A stretch of 64,000 nucleotides of DNA from Polytrichum commune. Its lineage: Eukaryota; Streptophyta; Polytrichopsida; Polytrichales; Polytrichaceae. Of the stretch, positions 1 through 11,266 are shown in pieces; the stretch's first letter is position 1, and the number at the start of each line of letters is the position of its first letter. A program made the translations under genes and the position numbers. The stretch covers positions 11,993,001-12,057,000 of the forward strand of contig OX485807.1 of the NCBI GenBank assembly GCA_950295325.1. Reading direction: 5' to 3'. Below the pieces are notes generated by a model. It saw only the letters and a list, made by a program, of their open reading frames with translations. It searched no databases and was not told the DNA's origin.

Positions 1-584
1 AGCCTAATTGAAAGCTGGGTGAAATGTCGTCCACCTCCTCTTGTCATCCCCAAAAGTTTAGGATCTAAACCATGAATTGTTCACCCTAAATCCTAGATCG
101 GCCTATGCAAGGCTAGATTGGCCATCCCATACTAGTTTGACAAACTAGAAATCTGATTTTCAATAGTCCAACATCACCACTCTTTGATCATGTTGATTCG
201 AGTTTTAACAAAATTTGGGAGACTTCATGATTATGCTCTCAAACTCGAGTTTAAACCAACTCAACGGGAGTTTGATCTAAAGACTCTACACATAACTCTA
301 TTAATGAGAAGCAATATGTTGGAGATACTTTTGTATTACACACAGATCTAAGACAGTCGTAACAATTCTATTATTATTATTATCATTATTATTGTTTTGG
401 GTAAAAGTGCAAAATACACCAGGGAGGTTTGGATGGAGGTCCCATTAGAAAAAGAAAATTTGGTTCTAGAAATGAAAATTGAAAGTGTGAACCTTTCCTA
501 AATTAGATTCTACAAGTAATTTCAATGGATGCCCTCAATTCAATGACTCCCTACAAGCAAGGAGTAGCGACCTGGGTTTCAGAC
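1..584. other. No gene seen; (ATT)n microsatellite
   Basis: AT-rich sequence that would be intron 2 of the left ABCG paralog if that gene continues. An (ATT)n microsatellite lies near 371-394. Nothing else is recognised. Confidence 0.5.
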
Positions 585-2753
585 CTGCATGACATATCCA
601 GAGATACGCTTGAAGGCCGAATCCATGGGTTTGCCATTCACCAATATTTGTCCCTTCAAGCTCTTCAAATCAATCCTGCCTGCCAAAGCATCCAGAAATG
701 TGGTCTTGGATGAGCCCGAAGGCCCTGCAATGGCCAGCACTTCGCTATGGTTAACGGGAGCTGAGACATTGTTCAGAAGCGTTTTCACTTTCGTCTCGCA
801 CTTCCCTCTTGTCACCACCTGCAGACATGCACAGCATTGCCTCTCTATAAGCTCTGGTAAGCAGGCCTTAAGTGGACACTTTTCGATCTGCATCCTGGCA
901 CTTCTGGTAGGATATGACACATGCAATTAGTGCAAGATAACAAATCCAAATTGTGTCCATAGCCATTTCTCTCAGTGCGTTGAGCTCACATGAATACCTT
1001 TTTCAATGTCAAAAGTATTATGTTGACTATTGAGCCCAAAATGCATAACTGGAATCCAATGGATTTAATGTCATATTTGTTTGTCAATTTTGTGACATTC
1101 TTAGTTTCCACTGAGAGAGAGTGTCATTGTTGTGCTCAATAAGTTGACATTCATGCAATCAAAACACACTAGTGATGGTTGACAAATTTTGAGCGTGTAG
1201 TCCAATTTCTTCAAAACACATATCTGTTTGTTGTCCATTTTTAGATCCACCATGCTGAACCATGCACCACTAAAATATAGGTGTTTGTTTACAATGAGTA
1301 ACTGAATTAGGGCCGCTTACCTTGAGGTGTGTGGGTCTTATGTAGTTGTTTTTCTTAGTTGGACACCTATATTGGAGTCTTGTATGGCAAGGTTTGTTGC
1401 TAAGAATAGATGCCATTGAAGACTCGTATTATATTACGATAAGAATGGACTATGTGCTCAAATTATGGACACCATTTTAAGTACAATGTTGAATTTTTTT
1501 TATATATTTTTAATATTTTAAGTGGGGGAGGGGGGGTAATATGACCACTTAAAGAATAAGAGCATCTTCACTTTTGACTTACAACTTTTGTATCTCATCT
1601 TCAATTTAGAATCTTCACATGACAATTTGCATGATGTGCAATTGCTAGCCAAATTCTACCATTTCTAGGCCAATCTAATGGCCAAAAGCAACTGTGAAGT
1701 TTGAAGCATTCACAATCGGCTCACATACCTTACACAATGTGAGAGTTTAGGGGGTCCTAGTGTGGATGGGGTTTTCTTTCAATGGGGGCACTAGAAGAGG
1801 AGAAAAAGGACATCTCGTGTTGAATTCATTGTGGGATCATTGACCCATGTGCACCACAGGGAGGAAATGCCATGCATTTTGCATGTGAACTTGAACCGAA
1901 ACGTGGATAGTTTTCAGCACCACATAAAGGAAAACACCTCCCAAATAAGTTATTTGCTACAACATCTAATTGCTTGGGGCATGGAGGAAGGAGGTCATGT
2001 GCACACATATAGAAGTGAACAACCTTCTTCAAGAGGACAATTTTTTTTCCTTGGCACTTTTGCAAATCCTAAGTTTGCACTTGGCCCACGCAGCTAGATT
2101 AAGATTACTAGGTACTCCACTTTTGTCATGGTGTGGATCCCTTGCTTCCTTTCTTTGCTAAAATTTGTAGGCATAGACAAGTGGTACTAAGGTGAATGTG
2201 CCTACTTTGGTCACTCATCTTAATCAGACACCTATATTCAAGTGGCGTGTGGATCTAAGAACATACACCAAAAGGACGGGTGCTTACAAGAGATTGAACT
2301 ACATGCTCAAAATTTGTAAACCATTCTAGGCTCAATAGCCAACATAATTAGGGGGATTACCTAGTTGTTTTATGGCTCCAACGCTCTGACCTTGAAAAAT
2401 CATAGTAGCAACAACAGGGGAGATCGAAAACATTCCATAGATTCTTGGTTAAATCTCACATGACATTCGTGGATCCAAGAAAAATCCTAACTCTGAAAAT
2501 CCGAGTGGAGAATCATGGCAAACAAGCAAGACTAACCATTCAAGACACATTTATCTTACTGTAAGACTCATAATTCAGAGGTAAAAATTTGCTCCAAGAA
2601 GATCTCCGGAATGATACACACCTTATAGGTTAAGTTCTGCACCGAGAGGTCGTATGTCGGAGCTGGAGGCGTCTCCAAAAGCTTTGGAAAATCGACCCGA
2701 CGAGAGTTGAGAAGACTCCGGTGCACTTGGCTATTCGGAGACGGAGACATCAT
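585..2753 (-). CDS. ABCG half-transporter paralog, 5' part only (exons 1-2)
   Basis: Two coding exons of a second ABCG transporter run leftwards. Exon 1 is about 2622-2753 (start taken at the ATG at 2753; a second ATG follows at 2750) and ends in YDLSVQNLTYK before a GTGTGT donor. Exon 2 is 585-818, follows a CTGCAG acceptor and ends GYVMQ before GTCT. Exon 2 is 234 nt, the same length and phase as exon 2 of the complete copy at 43066-43299. It carries a Walker A reading GPSGSSKTT and then LDALAGRI and LVNGKPMDSAF. Intron 1 is about 1.8 kb here against 187 nt in the other copy. No third exon is visible in bases 1-570, so the gene either leaves the window or is truncated. Both exons are open with usable splice sites, so I list it as a partial gene, not a pseudogene. 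The start codon is uncertain because the upstream frame stays open to 2870. Confidence 0.8.
819..2621 (-). other. Intron 1 of the left ABCG paralog, with MITE copies
   Basis: No coding exon is seen. Two degenerate plus-oriented copies of the window's commonest MITE (about 1318-1510 and 2165-2350) sit in it, recognised by the shared series GGACACCTATATT, GGACTA(T/C)GTGCTCAAA and CTCAATAGTCAACATAATT. Confidence 0.55.
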
Positions 2754-2869
2754 GCTCAAGACGCCTTCAGCTAATTGAGTAGTCCCAGGTTTCGACTTGG
2801 TAAAATTTGCATGGCTATCCGGGCGAGTGGACGATGCATGTGCCATTGCGGATGTGGCTCGCATCCCCA

Positions 2870-4920
2870 ACCTGTCTCACACTTTAGAGCTCTACGATTT
2901 CGAGCATGTCACCGTTTTCCACCGCACCCATATTGTCCCATACCATTCATAATCCCGACATCTTGTAATTCAGCCACAAGCATGTCAGACTCTGTGGAAA
3001 GCATGTCGAGGGAGCAAATCACGCCGCAGTGTTATAAACTTCTGCCCTACCACACATGCTGCACGGCTTAAGATTGTCGCAGAGTTCGGGTGCTTCCATC
3101 TACTTATCTGAGAGCTCAAGGAAAAGCTCTACAGTTTAGACCATGTAATCATTTTCCACGGCACCGATATCATACCATACATAACCCCCGGAATATATAT
3201 GAAGTTTCAACCACAAGAGTGTCAAACTCTGTGAAAAGAATGTCTAAATGTCCAAGGAGAAAATCGCGTCGCAGTGGTAGAAATTTCTGCCCTACCACAC
3301 ATGCTGCAGAACTTAAGATTGTCGCAGAGTTCGGGAGAGCTCAAAGAAAAGCTCTACAGTTTAGAGCATGTCACCATTTCTCGCCGCACCCGTATCACAC
3401 TATGCCATTCAGAACCCCGACATCTATAATTCAGCCACAAGGATGTCAAACTCTGTGGGAAGAATGTCGAAGGAGAAAATCAAGTCGCAATAGTATAAAC
3501 TTCTGCCCTACCACACATGCTGCAGAACTTAAGATTGTCGCAGAGTTCGGGTGCTTCCACCTGAGAGCTGAAAGAAAAGCTTTATAGTTTCAGAGCATGC
3601 CACCATTTTCCCGGCACCCATACCATACCACACTTAACCCCCGGTATATATGATTATTCAGACACAAGGGTGTCAAACTCTGTGGAAAGAATGTCGAAGA
3701 AGAAAATCACGTAGCAATATTGCTATTAATAGTGTCAAGTTCTGCTCTACAACACATGCTGCAGGAGGTAAGATTGTCACAGAGATCGAGTGCTTCCATC
3801 TACCTATCTGAGAGCTCAAAAGAAAAGCTCTACAGTTCAGAGCATGTCACCGTATTCCACGGCACCAGTATCATACCATAGATAACCCCGACATACATAA
3901 TTCAGTCACAAGAGTGTCAAACTCTGTGGAAAGAACCTCGAAGGAGCAGATCACGTCGCAGTGGTATAAACTTGTGCTCTACCACACATGCTGCAGAAGT
4001 TAAGATTGAAGCAGCGGTCGGGTGCTGCTTCCATCTACCTATCTGAGAGCTGAAAGGAAAAGCTCTACAGTTCAGAGCATTGTCACCATTTTCCGTGGTT
4101 GAAAATATCATACCGTACGTAACCCCCGGTGAATATAATATTTTCAGCCACGAGAGTGTTAAACTCTGCACAAAGAATGTCGAAGGAGGACATCACGTCG
4201 CAGTGGTATAAAATCCTGCTCTACAACACATGATATGGCAGAACTTAAGGTTGTATAAAGCAGAGGTTAGGTGCTAATTCCATCTACCTATCTGAGAGCT
4301 CAAAGGATAGCTCTACAGATTAGAGCATGTCACCATTTCTCACGGCACCGATATCATACCATACATAACCCCGGCATATATAATTCAGCCACAAGAATGT
4401 CAAAGTCTAAGGACAGAATGTCGAAGAAGTAAAGCACGCCGCACTGGGGTTTAAGTTCTGCCTTACAACATGACATGCTGCAGAACTTAAGATTTTCGCA
4501 GAGTTCGGGTGTTCCTGCATCATCGACGATGCGATCAATCCACACATGCCATTGCGGATGTGGATGCTCCCATCTATAATTAACCTCTCTGACAGCTGAA
4601 TGGAAAGCACTAGAATTCAGAGCATGTAACGCCCATACTATAATATAAACATATTATCCGTAACCCCGATAATCCTAATTAAGTCAGCAAATTGCAGCAA
4701 GAGTGTCTGCAAACTTGGTGGAAAGAATCAAAGGAGCTAGCAAATCGCGCCACAGTGGCAGAAAAGTTCTGCTCTACATCATCCGCAATAAGATTATAGC
4801 TAGCAGAGTTCGACGATCGGGTGTGCCTTGATCACAATTGAAAATGAGAATCCACATGCCATCGCAAAGGATGCGATGGCTCCCATCATCTGTAATTACT
4901 CTATCTGCTTACTGAATAAA
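2870..4920. repeat. Satellite array, about 235-bp unit, about 8 copies
   Basis: Copies of one diverged unit follow one another. The marker GCATGTCACC(A/G)TTTTCC recurs near 2903, 3141, 3367, 3595, 3841, 4076, 4325 and 4622, giving spacings of 226-297 bp. Other shared parts are GTCAAACTCTGTGGAAAGAA, CACACATGCTGCAGAACTTA and GCAGAGTTCGGGTGCTTCCA. A more decayed copy runs from about 4680 to 4910. The array begins just upstream (on the minus strand) of the ATG of the left ABCG paralog, so it occupies that gene's leader or promoter region. The open frame through it at 3090-3587 is a by-product of the repeat. Confidence 0.85.
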
Positions 4921-4984
4921 TTAATAAAGCTCATCAATTTGGCATTGTGTGAACCAAACATAGAGTCTTAGTCTTTGTGCGATG

Positions 4985-5335
4985 CTAGATATTCAAAGGG
5001 CATCATAATTTGCTGTATAGTGGGCACATGGGTATTTTGGAGACCCTTAAAAAGGTTCAAACTCATTCTTCGTGGCCAAAACGATAGAGAGGATGTCTAA
5101 CGATACGTGAATCGTTGTGATATTTGTCAACGTAGTAAAACCCGTGCTAGTAAGTCCAACAGGAACATTGCAACCCTTAGAAATTCCTGAAGAGAAATGG
5201 GATCTTGTATGTATGGAGTGCACCCGCTAAAAGAGGGTTTGATGCAATTTACATGTGCATTGATAAATTGAGCAAAATGATTCATTTTATGCCAACTACT
5301 ACTACAATGACAGTTGAGTCTACAATTCAAGGCTT
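4985..5335 (+). pseudogene. Ty3/gypsy integrase fragment
   Basis: Broken frames show the integrase zinc-binding region and the start of the catalytic core. The first is HHNLLYSGHMGILETLKK. The next frame gives RCDICQRSKTRASKS. The third gives CIDKLSKMIHFMPTTTTMT, the usual DRLSKMxHFxPT core motif. The pieces lie in the right order but are interrupted by stops (the first within 130 bp) and frame changes. No reverse transcriptase or gag is seen nearby, so this is a decayed internal piece of an LTR retrotransposon. Family-level assignment is by motif only. Confidence 0.75.
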
Positions 5336-5589
5336 GTAACCATGCCTACAATGCACAACACCTATTAATTAGGATTTAAGTGTATTTGGGTTTGTGCATG
5401 AATTTTGGACAATTCCAACCGTCAATATGACGTAAACCACACAAATATGGTGGTTAGTGAACATGGAATACAAACATTTGAAGTTGTGGTTGTTGTGTTG
5501 TTGCTTTTGATGTTCTCGTTTGATGTTTTAGTCCCCACAAGTGCACATCCCTTATTATTGTTGGACAAGTGGTTTGCCGGGTCCAACCA

Positions 5590-5855
5590 CGATTAGGTGT
5601 ACCAAAATTGTGTCACGTGTCATTCTTGTTCCACAATCCTTGGCACTCCTTTGAACGATTATCATACATTTATTTAAGACTTTACTTAGAGTTATAGTCA
5701 AGACTTAGCATAATTATACATATTGTCATCACATTCGATTATCGATTTGTAATTTTGATCGGTAATATTGTCTCAAATGTGAATCCTTATGAAGTTTAAA
5801 GACTCCTTTCTAATTAGTCCTTAGTGATACACCTTATCATAGTTGGACCCTGTCC
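5590..5855 (+). repeat. LTR-like dispersed repeat, copy 1
   Basis: About 260 bp downstream of the integrase relic match 61135-61390 in the same orientation, starting at GTGTACCAA(A/G)ATTGTG and including AAGACTTAGCA(T/C)AATTATA, GGTAATATTG and ACACCTTATCAT(A/G)GTTGGA. Position 3' of a gypsy integrase piece suggests LTR sequence, but LTR ends were not found. Confidence 0.5.
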
Positions 5856-5879
5856 AAATATACTCAAATGTCAATTCAT

Positions 5880-6075
5880 AGCACACCATAACCACACCAT
5901 ACCATACCATACATAATACTCCGATGATTCAGCAACGTCAATGCCAGCGTGCCAAGCTCATGCTGATCTATCTCTTCATCAACAGATTCAAGATGATGCA
6001 GAAAGATTGCAGCAGAGTTCAGGTGATGAGAGATATGTATCCACATCATTATCGACCATGAGAAATCCAGAAAAA
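5880..6075. repeat. Isolated decayed copy of the 235-bp satellite
   Basis: Contains ACCATACCATACATAA, a shortened middle part and GCAGCAGAGTTCAGGTGATG, matching in order the unit at 2870-4920. It is separated from the main array by the gypsy piece. Confidence 0.5.
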
Positions 6076-6298
6076 GATTAACGTACATCCGTCAGTCAGT
6101 CAGTCGTAAATTCCAAGAAATGGGTCCAGTGCACTGAAACCATGAGTCAATATTATCATGCCAGGCGTCCACATTGATGTTCTACTTAATGATCTCAAAG
6201 CAACCTGGGAGACAGGAACATGCAGAAGATCTCAAAGTGTTTGTCCCAATTAAAGTGCCAAGCTCCTGTGACATTGAAATGCGCTTTACCTTGATCAA

Positions 6299-6693
6299 TA
6301 AGGTAGATGCGTCTTAAATGGTTACTTATCTTAACTGAACACCTATATTTGAGCGGTACGCGGTTGGGTGTGGCTCCGAGAACGGATATCAGAAAGACAT
6401 GTGTCTAAATTTCAAAAGAGATTCGAGTGCTTGCTTCAAATACAATAACTTCTCTAAGCTCAATAGTCAACATAATTTCTTTCTTTCTTCTTCTTCTTTT
6501 CGGGAGAGGGAAGCTATTTGACCATTTACCAAGCACACGAATCTTCACTTTGAAAATGAATAAGCTATTCATATGAGGACAGCGGTCACAGCCTCGATTC
6601 GGATTTCTTAACGATCTTGTACTAATCGCGTGTTTCGTGTCCGAGGAGATGTGGGCTAGTGGAAGGAAGCAGCCATTTACGAATCATCTACCT
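6299..6693 (+). mobile_element. TIR MITE, best-preserved copy of the commonest family
   Basis: About 395 bp. It begins AAGGTAGATGCGTCTTAAAT and ends ATTTACGAATCATCTACCTT, an imperfect terminal inverted repeat. Inside are GAACACCTATATTTGAG, TGGGTGTGGCTCC, CTCAATAGTCAACATAATT and, near the right end, ACTAATCGCGTGTTTC. No coding capacity. A target-site duplication was not resolved. Confidence 0.7.
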
Positions 6694-7295
6694 TGTGCAT
6701 CGCTCTCCACCAATTCATCATCAATCGACCTGATTACATCGACAGAGGTGATAGGAACTGTCCAGCTGCGTTCTTAATTACTGAGGCAATCTTGACCACC
6801 CAAACTGCGAGGAATTCGTACAGACAGAGATATTGTTGTAGCTGCCCCTCCGATTGCTTCCTCCTCTTCCTGAATCCACTCTGATCGTCGAGGACGATAT
6901 TGCAGGCACTGGCTCTGCAGTCTGCACCCAGGGATTGAAAACTGGGGGGAAAGTCTTCGGAAAGAAGTTTAATTCATTAATCCCATCCCCTGCCTTACCA
7001 GCCTGCAAGTAAGAAACTGACGCGGTGATGATTCCTGAGCAGATATTAACTTAGCTCAAGGGTGATGATCATGAGCAGTAAGGGTGACGATCGCTTGATG
7101 GTGGAGTTTCCAGGTGGCATTGCAAGCCGTATATATCGTATTTAGTGTCGCGTACACTATTTGCAAAGGGGCTAATGTAGAGAGATTGGTAATGTGATTA
7201 GGTCAAATTTTGGCTTCAAAAATTCACATTTAAGAGATAAAACTATAGGAAAGTTGCAATCTTCTTGAATTTTTTTTATCTTCTTACACAGGAAA
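6694..7295. other. No gene seen
   Basis: No ORF with recognisable homology, no repeat shared with the rest of the window and no structure noted. Confidence 0.4.
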
Positions 7296-7299
7296 AACT

Positions 7300-7770
7300 T
7301 GCACCGCCTTAAACTTCTCCAGATTTGGTGGAGAATCTTTTTAGGGCACATGCATGGTCAAGTACACAACTCCACTACCTTGCATAGGTTTGAGTGAAAG
7401 TGGTTCGGAACTATATACGACCTTTGAATTCTGGGAAGGAAAAATTATAAGCATTTGAAAAACACATTGATCTACAAAACCAAGTAATTTATGTTGACAA
7501 TTTTTTTTTCAAGAAAATTCTACATATTTTAGAAGACGGTGCAAGTAGTGTGCAAGTAGATATATTGAACATGTAATTATCTAAAATTTGCTTAAAACAT
7601 GATAAAATTATGTTAAATTGATGTTTCTCTACAAATTTGTGTAATGGTACCCTCATGTTCATAATGAATTCAAGGAATGTGGAAAAATGAAATAAATAAT
7701 CCAACTTCAAAATATTGAAGGCCATGAAATTTACGTCCAACACCAGATTTAGCCAAAACCTTTTCAACAA
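7300..7770 (-). repeat. Dispersed repeat, copy inverted relative to 62900-63310
   Basis: Its reverse complement matches the plus-strand sequence near the right end of the window: TGGACGTAAATTTCATG, AATATGTAGA(A/G)TTTT and a (C/G)ACTTGCA(C/T)-type block occur in the same order in both. Non-coding. The family is not identified. Confidence 0.6.
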
Positions 7771-8895
7771 TACCTTTGATGATAGGTTTTGAAGATGTCA
7801 TCTTGATATTATAGGTGATTGGTTATAGGTGCCTCTACTCTAGGTGCCTAAAGGTCTCAAAGTGTCATGTCCATTACTTGCCAACATGATACTATTTGTC
7901 AACATAAAACTAACATTTAAGTAAAATTGGACAAAGTCCAAATCCAAGTTTATAACATGCTGAAAAGTATCATAGGATCTTACGATAAGATTGTATGGTG
8001 AGGCCCTTTGATACAATATGTTGAGTTGATTATGATAATATTATAGTAGTTGTTTTGATTGTATTTTCAATATTCATCATTTATATATATGGATTTAACA
8101 TTGAAATTTGAGATATTTGATTTTTCCATCATTCCCTAATTTAGCATAATACTCAAGTTATCACTTAGGATTCACATGTCTCCCATTAAATTTCAGTGTA
8201 TTAGAAGTATATCGACAGATCCATCGATAGAATTGAAGCAACCAAAAAGTCTAGAGTTTGAAAATATTTCTAGATTTACTTAAATAAGTCATATAAGTAA
8301 TTTATTTGGAGTGAGAATCTATTTACATTGAGACATTTAGTGTAGCAAATTGGAATACATGATATGATACTTTTGCGTTTTAGTATGCAAGGGGAAGATA
8401 TCATTGTCAAGCATATTGATGGCAAGTGTTATGTGTTTACATATTAGTATGTGAAAGGAAGATATTCTTAAGCATATTAATGGTAGGTGTCATTTGTGTA
8501 CAATTTAGTCAACTTTTTAGACCATTGTGTAACATATCCATACACCCCATAAACTATTGAAAATACTCATGCTGAGATATTATTTTGCAAATGTGAACGT
8601 CAAGTGTCACAATGTGACACTAATGGTGAAGTTGTTGGTCATTAGTGTAACCTAGCATACGTCTCAAAACAGGGTAAGTGACATTATTACACATGTGACA
8701 CTAAATATCATAAACGGTGTATTTTCGTTAGAGAGATAAATGGTGTGCTCAAGTTTACATGACCAAACACATATGGTAATTACACCTAAAACCAATAGTT
8801 TAAGCATTGAACATAGTTTCTATCATTAGAAATATCAGATTACGTTTTACAAGAGAGTATTCCAATGACCTAAAGAACACATCGTTCAACATTTA
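7771..8895. other. No gene seen, AT-rich
   Basis: Short frames only. This is the left flank of the LINE insertion. Confidence 0.4.
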
Positions 8896-8910
8896 GATAC
8901 CATATGCAAA
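8896..8910. repeat. Target-site duplication of the LINE, left copy
   Basis: GATACCATATGCAAA occurs here next to the A/G-rich tail and again at 21761-21775 beyond the LINE 5' end. Fifteen of fifteen bases match, which fixes both ends of the insertion. Confidence 0.93.
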
Positions 8911-8930
8911 GAAAAAGAAAAAAGAAAAAG
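8911..8930 (-). other. LINE 3' tail, (CTTTTT)n
   Basis: On the sense (minus) strand the element ends CTTTTTCTTTTTTCTTTTTC directly before the target duplication. The tail is thus a T-rich simple repeat and not poly(A). Confidence 0.75.
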
Positions 8931-8977
8931 TAACGCTAGTATATGATACCAGCGTGAATGCGAGCCCGTTAGCCATG

Positions 8978-9006
8978 CACTGATCACGGTATTCCGTGAT
9001 GCAGTG
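8978..9006 (-). other. Stem-loop in LINE 3' UTR
   Basis: CACTGATCACGG (8978-8989) pairs with CCGTGATGCAGTG (8994-9006) across a TATT loop: twelve base pairs with one bulged base. It lies about 50-95 bases before the 3' end of the element. In several LINE clades a 3' stem-loop is what the reverse transcriptase recognises; that role is inferred here. Confidence 0.7.
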
Positions 9007-9067
9007 TATGGTTTTATGCCTCCTGTGGGGAGGTGGGCTCTAGGGGTTTAATACAAACAAGCTATCT

Positions 9068-10954
9068 TTAATTAGGAGGGGGTACGGGTTTTTGTTTGTT
9101 GTCTAGTTTTCTTTTATTTAGTACTAAGTAGGTAAGGTATTTGATGGCGTTTTGGTGTATGTCTTTCATCAATTTTTTGATGTTTGATTTTGGGATGTTT
9201 ATTTTTGTGAGATTTTCAATGGAATGTTCGTGTATGGCTCCTCTTACTCCTGCCGTGATGGTTATGAGGGGGTTGGTTTTCCAACCGTTGTTTTGGATGA
9301 TGTTATTTAGTGGGTCATATTTGGCATGTTTGTGTGTGATGGCTTGTTCTGGGAATCTATCATGGCAGTATGTGAATTCAATGAATTGGATCGTATGTTC
9401 GGGAGAGGGTGATATAGGTGGTTGTATTTGTTTTGGTGCTCCGAGTATGCATAGGATGTTTGGTCTTAGTTTGGCGAGGCATTGGCATGGGTTTGGGTGG
9501 CAAGTGCATTGGAGCAGCCATTCCGGTACTGTTTGTTCTTGTGGTTGGTTATTAAAGTGACCTGCGTTTGTTAGTGTAAAGAATCTGGTATTTTTGTTGG
9601 CTTGTAATGTTTGGGCGATGAGATGTACTACTTTGTTGTGTCGTGCAATTCTAAGTCCTTTAAGGAATGGGTGCTCACATGTGGATAGTAGGTGAGGCCA
9701 TGTGTCACGTTCATTTTTATGGCATAGCGTGCAATTGGGGTTTGGGTGTGTGATAGGCCAAAATATGTTTATCCTGTGGTTACCCATATATTGGGCGTAT
9801 CTGAATTTGAGTGTTTGGGTGATTTGGGTATCCGGGATTCTCTCGTCTTGCCAAAAATGGTTGGAGAGTTTTTGGTTTATTTGGGTATTGGATAGCCATT
9901 TGTCTACGTATGGGAATTTATGTTTGGCTAGGCTTGCTTCATTTGTTTCGTGTTCTTTGGTTATGAATGTACGTAAGTTACGGATGGCTCCGTCGTGTGT
10001 GGCTGTTGGGCAGCCTGCTAGCCAGTATGGGGTCGAGTGGGCAGTGTGTATACATGGGGTGGTATTCGGTTTTTCTTTGGTAGTTCCTTCGTTTGCTAGT
10101 GCATCTGCTATTTCATTTCCGGTGATGCTTGTATGAGCCCGTACTTTATGTATGTGTATTTTGTGCGGGGTCCAATATATATGTCGTACTATTGCTGCTA
10201 TGAGTAGTTTGTCTGGGTGGTGGTGTTGTGATGTTGGGCGGTGGATGTGGTTGTTAATTAGATATATGTTGTTAAGGCTATCTGTAAATATGTGTGTGTC
10301 TATTTTAGTGAGTTGTATATTTTTAACGGCAATGAGAATTGCATTGAGTTCGGCTCTAAGTATGTTTTGGTAGCCTGGTAATCTTTCTGAGATTTTGGTG
10401 TTGTTGTTAGGGCTATATACTCCCGATCCTGCAATGTTTCCTTCTATTTGGCCTTCGGAGTTTTTGGTCGGGGGGATGAATGATCCATCCGTATATGTGC
10501 ATTGTTGTGGGTGGAATTTAAGGGGGTATGTGTTTGTGAATGTGCTTGGTAGGGGTATTATGTGGGTGTTTATGGTTTGGAGGGGGGTGGTTTTAGGGGC
10601 ATTTTTCCATGCGTTAGAGAATTTAACGTTGTAATGTGTGGGTGTGGGTTTGATGGGGTGGATGTCTATGTGTGTATGTGTAGTGTTTTTGAGTATTCTT
10701 TGTAATGCGGTTGGTATTTGGGTGTTATTTAGTATGGTTCCTTGGTTGTGTACGCATATGATTGATGTAAGGGATGGTTCGGTGTATTGGTAGTATTTTG
10801 GCCATTCTGGCGTGGGGTTGTATGTTATAGTATGTGGTGGGATTGTGGCTAGGATGTGTATGTCCGGGTTTGTGAGTGGTATTTGTTGTGGGGTCCAATC
10901 CTTGTGGTTTATTATTAGGATAGTGATTGTTTGTGCATCCTCTTTAGCGGCCAT
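9068..10954 (-). pseudogene. LINE ORF2 C-terminal part: RNase H, Cys/His motif, unknown tail
   Basis: A 628-codon open frame. Residues about 151-290 form a type-I RNase H domain with its acidic residues in place: D156 in TYTDGSF, E202 in RAELNA, D225 in IFTDSLN, then H274 and D284 in AHTSITGNEIADALA. Residues 408-426 give C-x2-C-x9-H-x4-C following GNHRINIFW, the layout of the zinc-binding domain usual after RT/RNase H in plant LINEs. Some 200 further residues follow, with a Cys cluster (CTCHPNPCQC) and a block HDRFPEQAI...KYDPL...ITAGVRGAIH that I cannot assign. The frame is still open upstream but an in-frame TAG lies just before this ATG (near 10975), in LEALH*ARMAAKED, so the ATG is probably not the true start. 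The frame is intact to its stop. Confidence 0.88.
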
Positions 10955-11266
10955 TCTAGCCTAGTGGAGGGCTTCGAGGGTTGTATTGTGGTCCGTGGGG
11001 AACGCTAGTCCATGCCCTGTCCATTTGGCCGAGTTTGCTTTGCCTATTGATCCAAATAGTATGTCTCGAGTGTGTGGGGAGTTATATTGGGTGAGTTGGG
11101 TAGGGCAAGTGAGGGGGGATGAATAGTATGAGTGTGTAATTTGGAAGGATTCTATGAGTGTTTTGGTGATTTCGGGGGGTAGTGTTTGGTGTAGGTTATT
11201 TGGTTGGATAGTTTTTGGCTTTCTCCTGGGGAGTATACTTATGTATCTTTGTAGGAGCCATAGGAT
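10955..11266 (-). pseudogene. LINE ORF2 linker between RT thumb and RNase H, disrupted
   Basis: The frame of the RNase H part reads back through here, for example NSAKWTGHGLAF and LAFPTDHNTTLEALH, before meeting the frame that ends at 11267. The join therefore needs one frame change plus the TAG noted near 10975. Confidence 0.6.

Noticed and set aside
3090-3587. 165-codon frame across the satellite
   Set aside because: The repeated peptide (ARxxRKALQFRxCxHF, KIVAEFG) comes from the DNA repeat; units drift in frame and none shows selection for coding.
2870-4920. CRISPR-like regular repeats
   Set aside because: Units are long, diverged and contiguous without unique spacers, and the genome is eukaryotic. 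The same applies to the other arrays.
7489-7770. 93-codon minus-strand frame (MLKRFWLNLVLDVNFMAF...)
   Set aside because: Part of a dispersed repeat also present at 62900-63310, where the frame is not kept.
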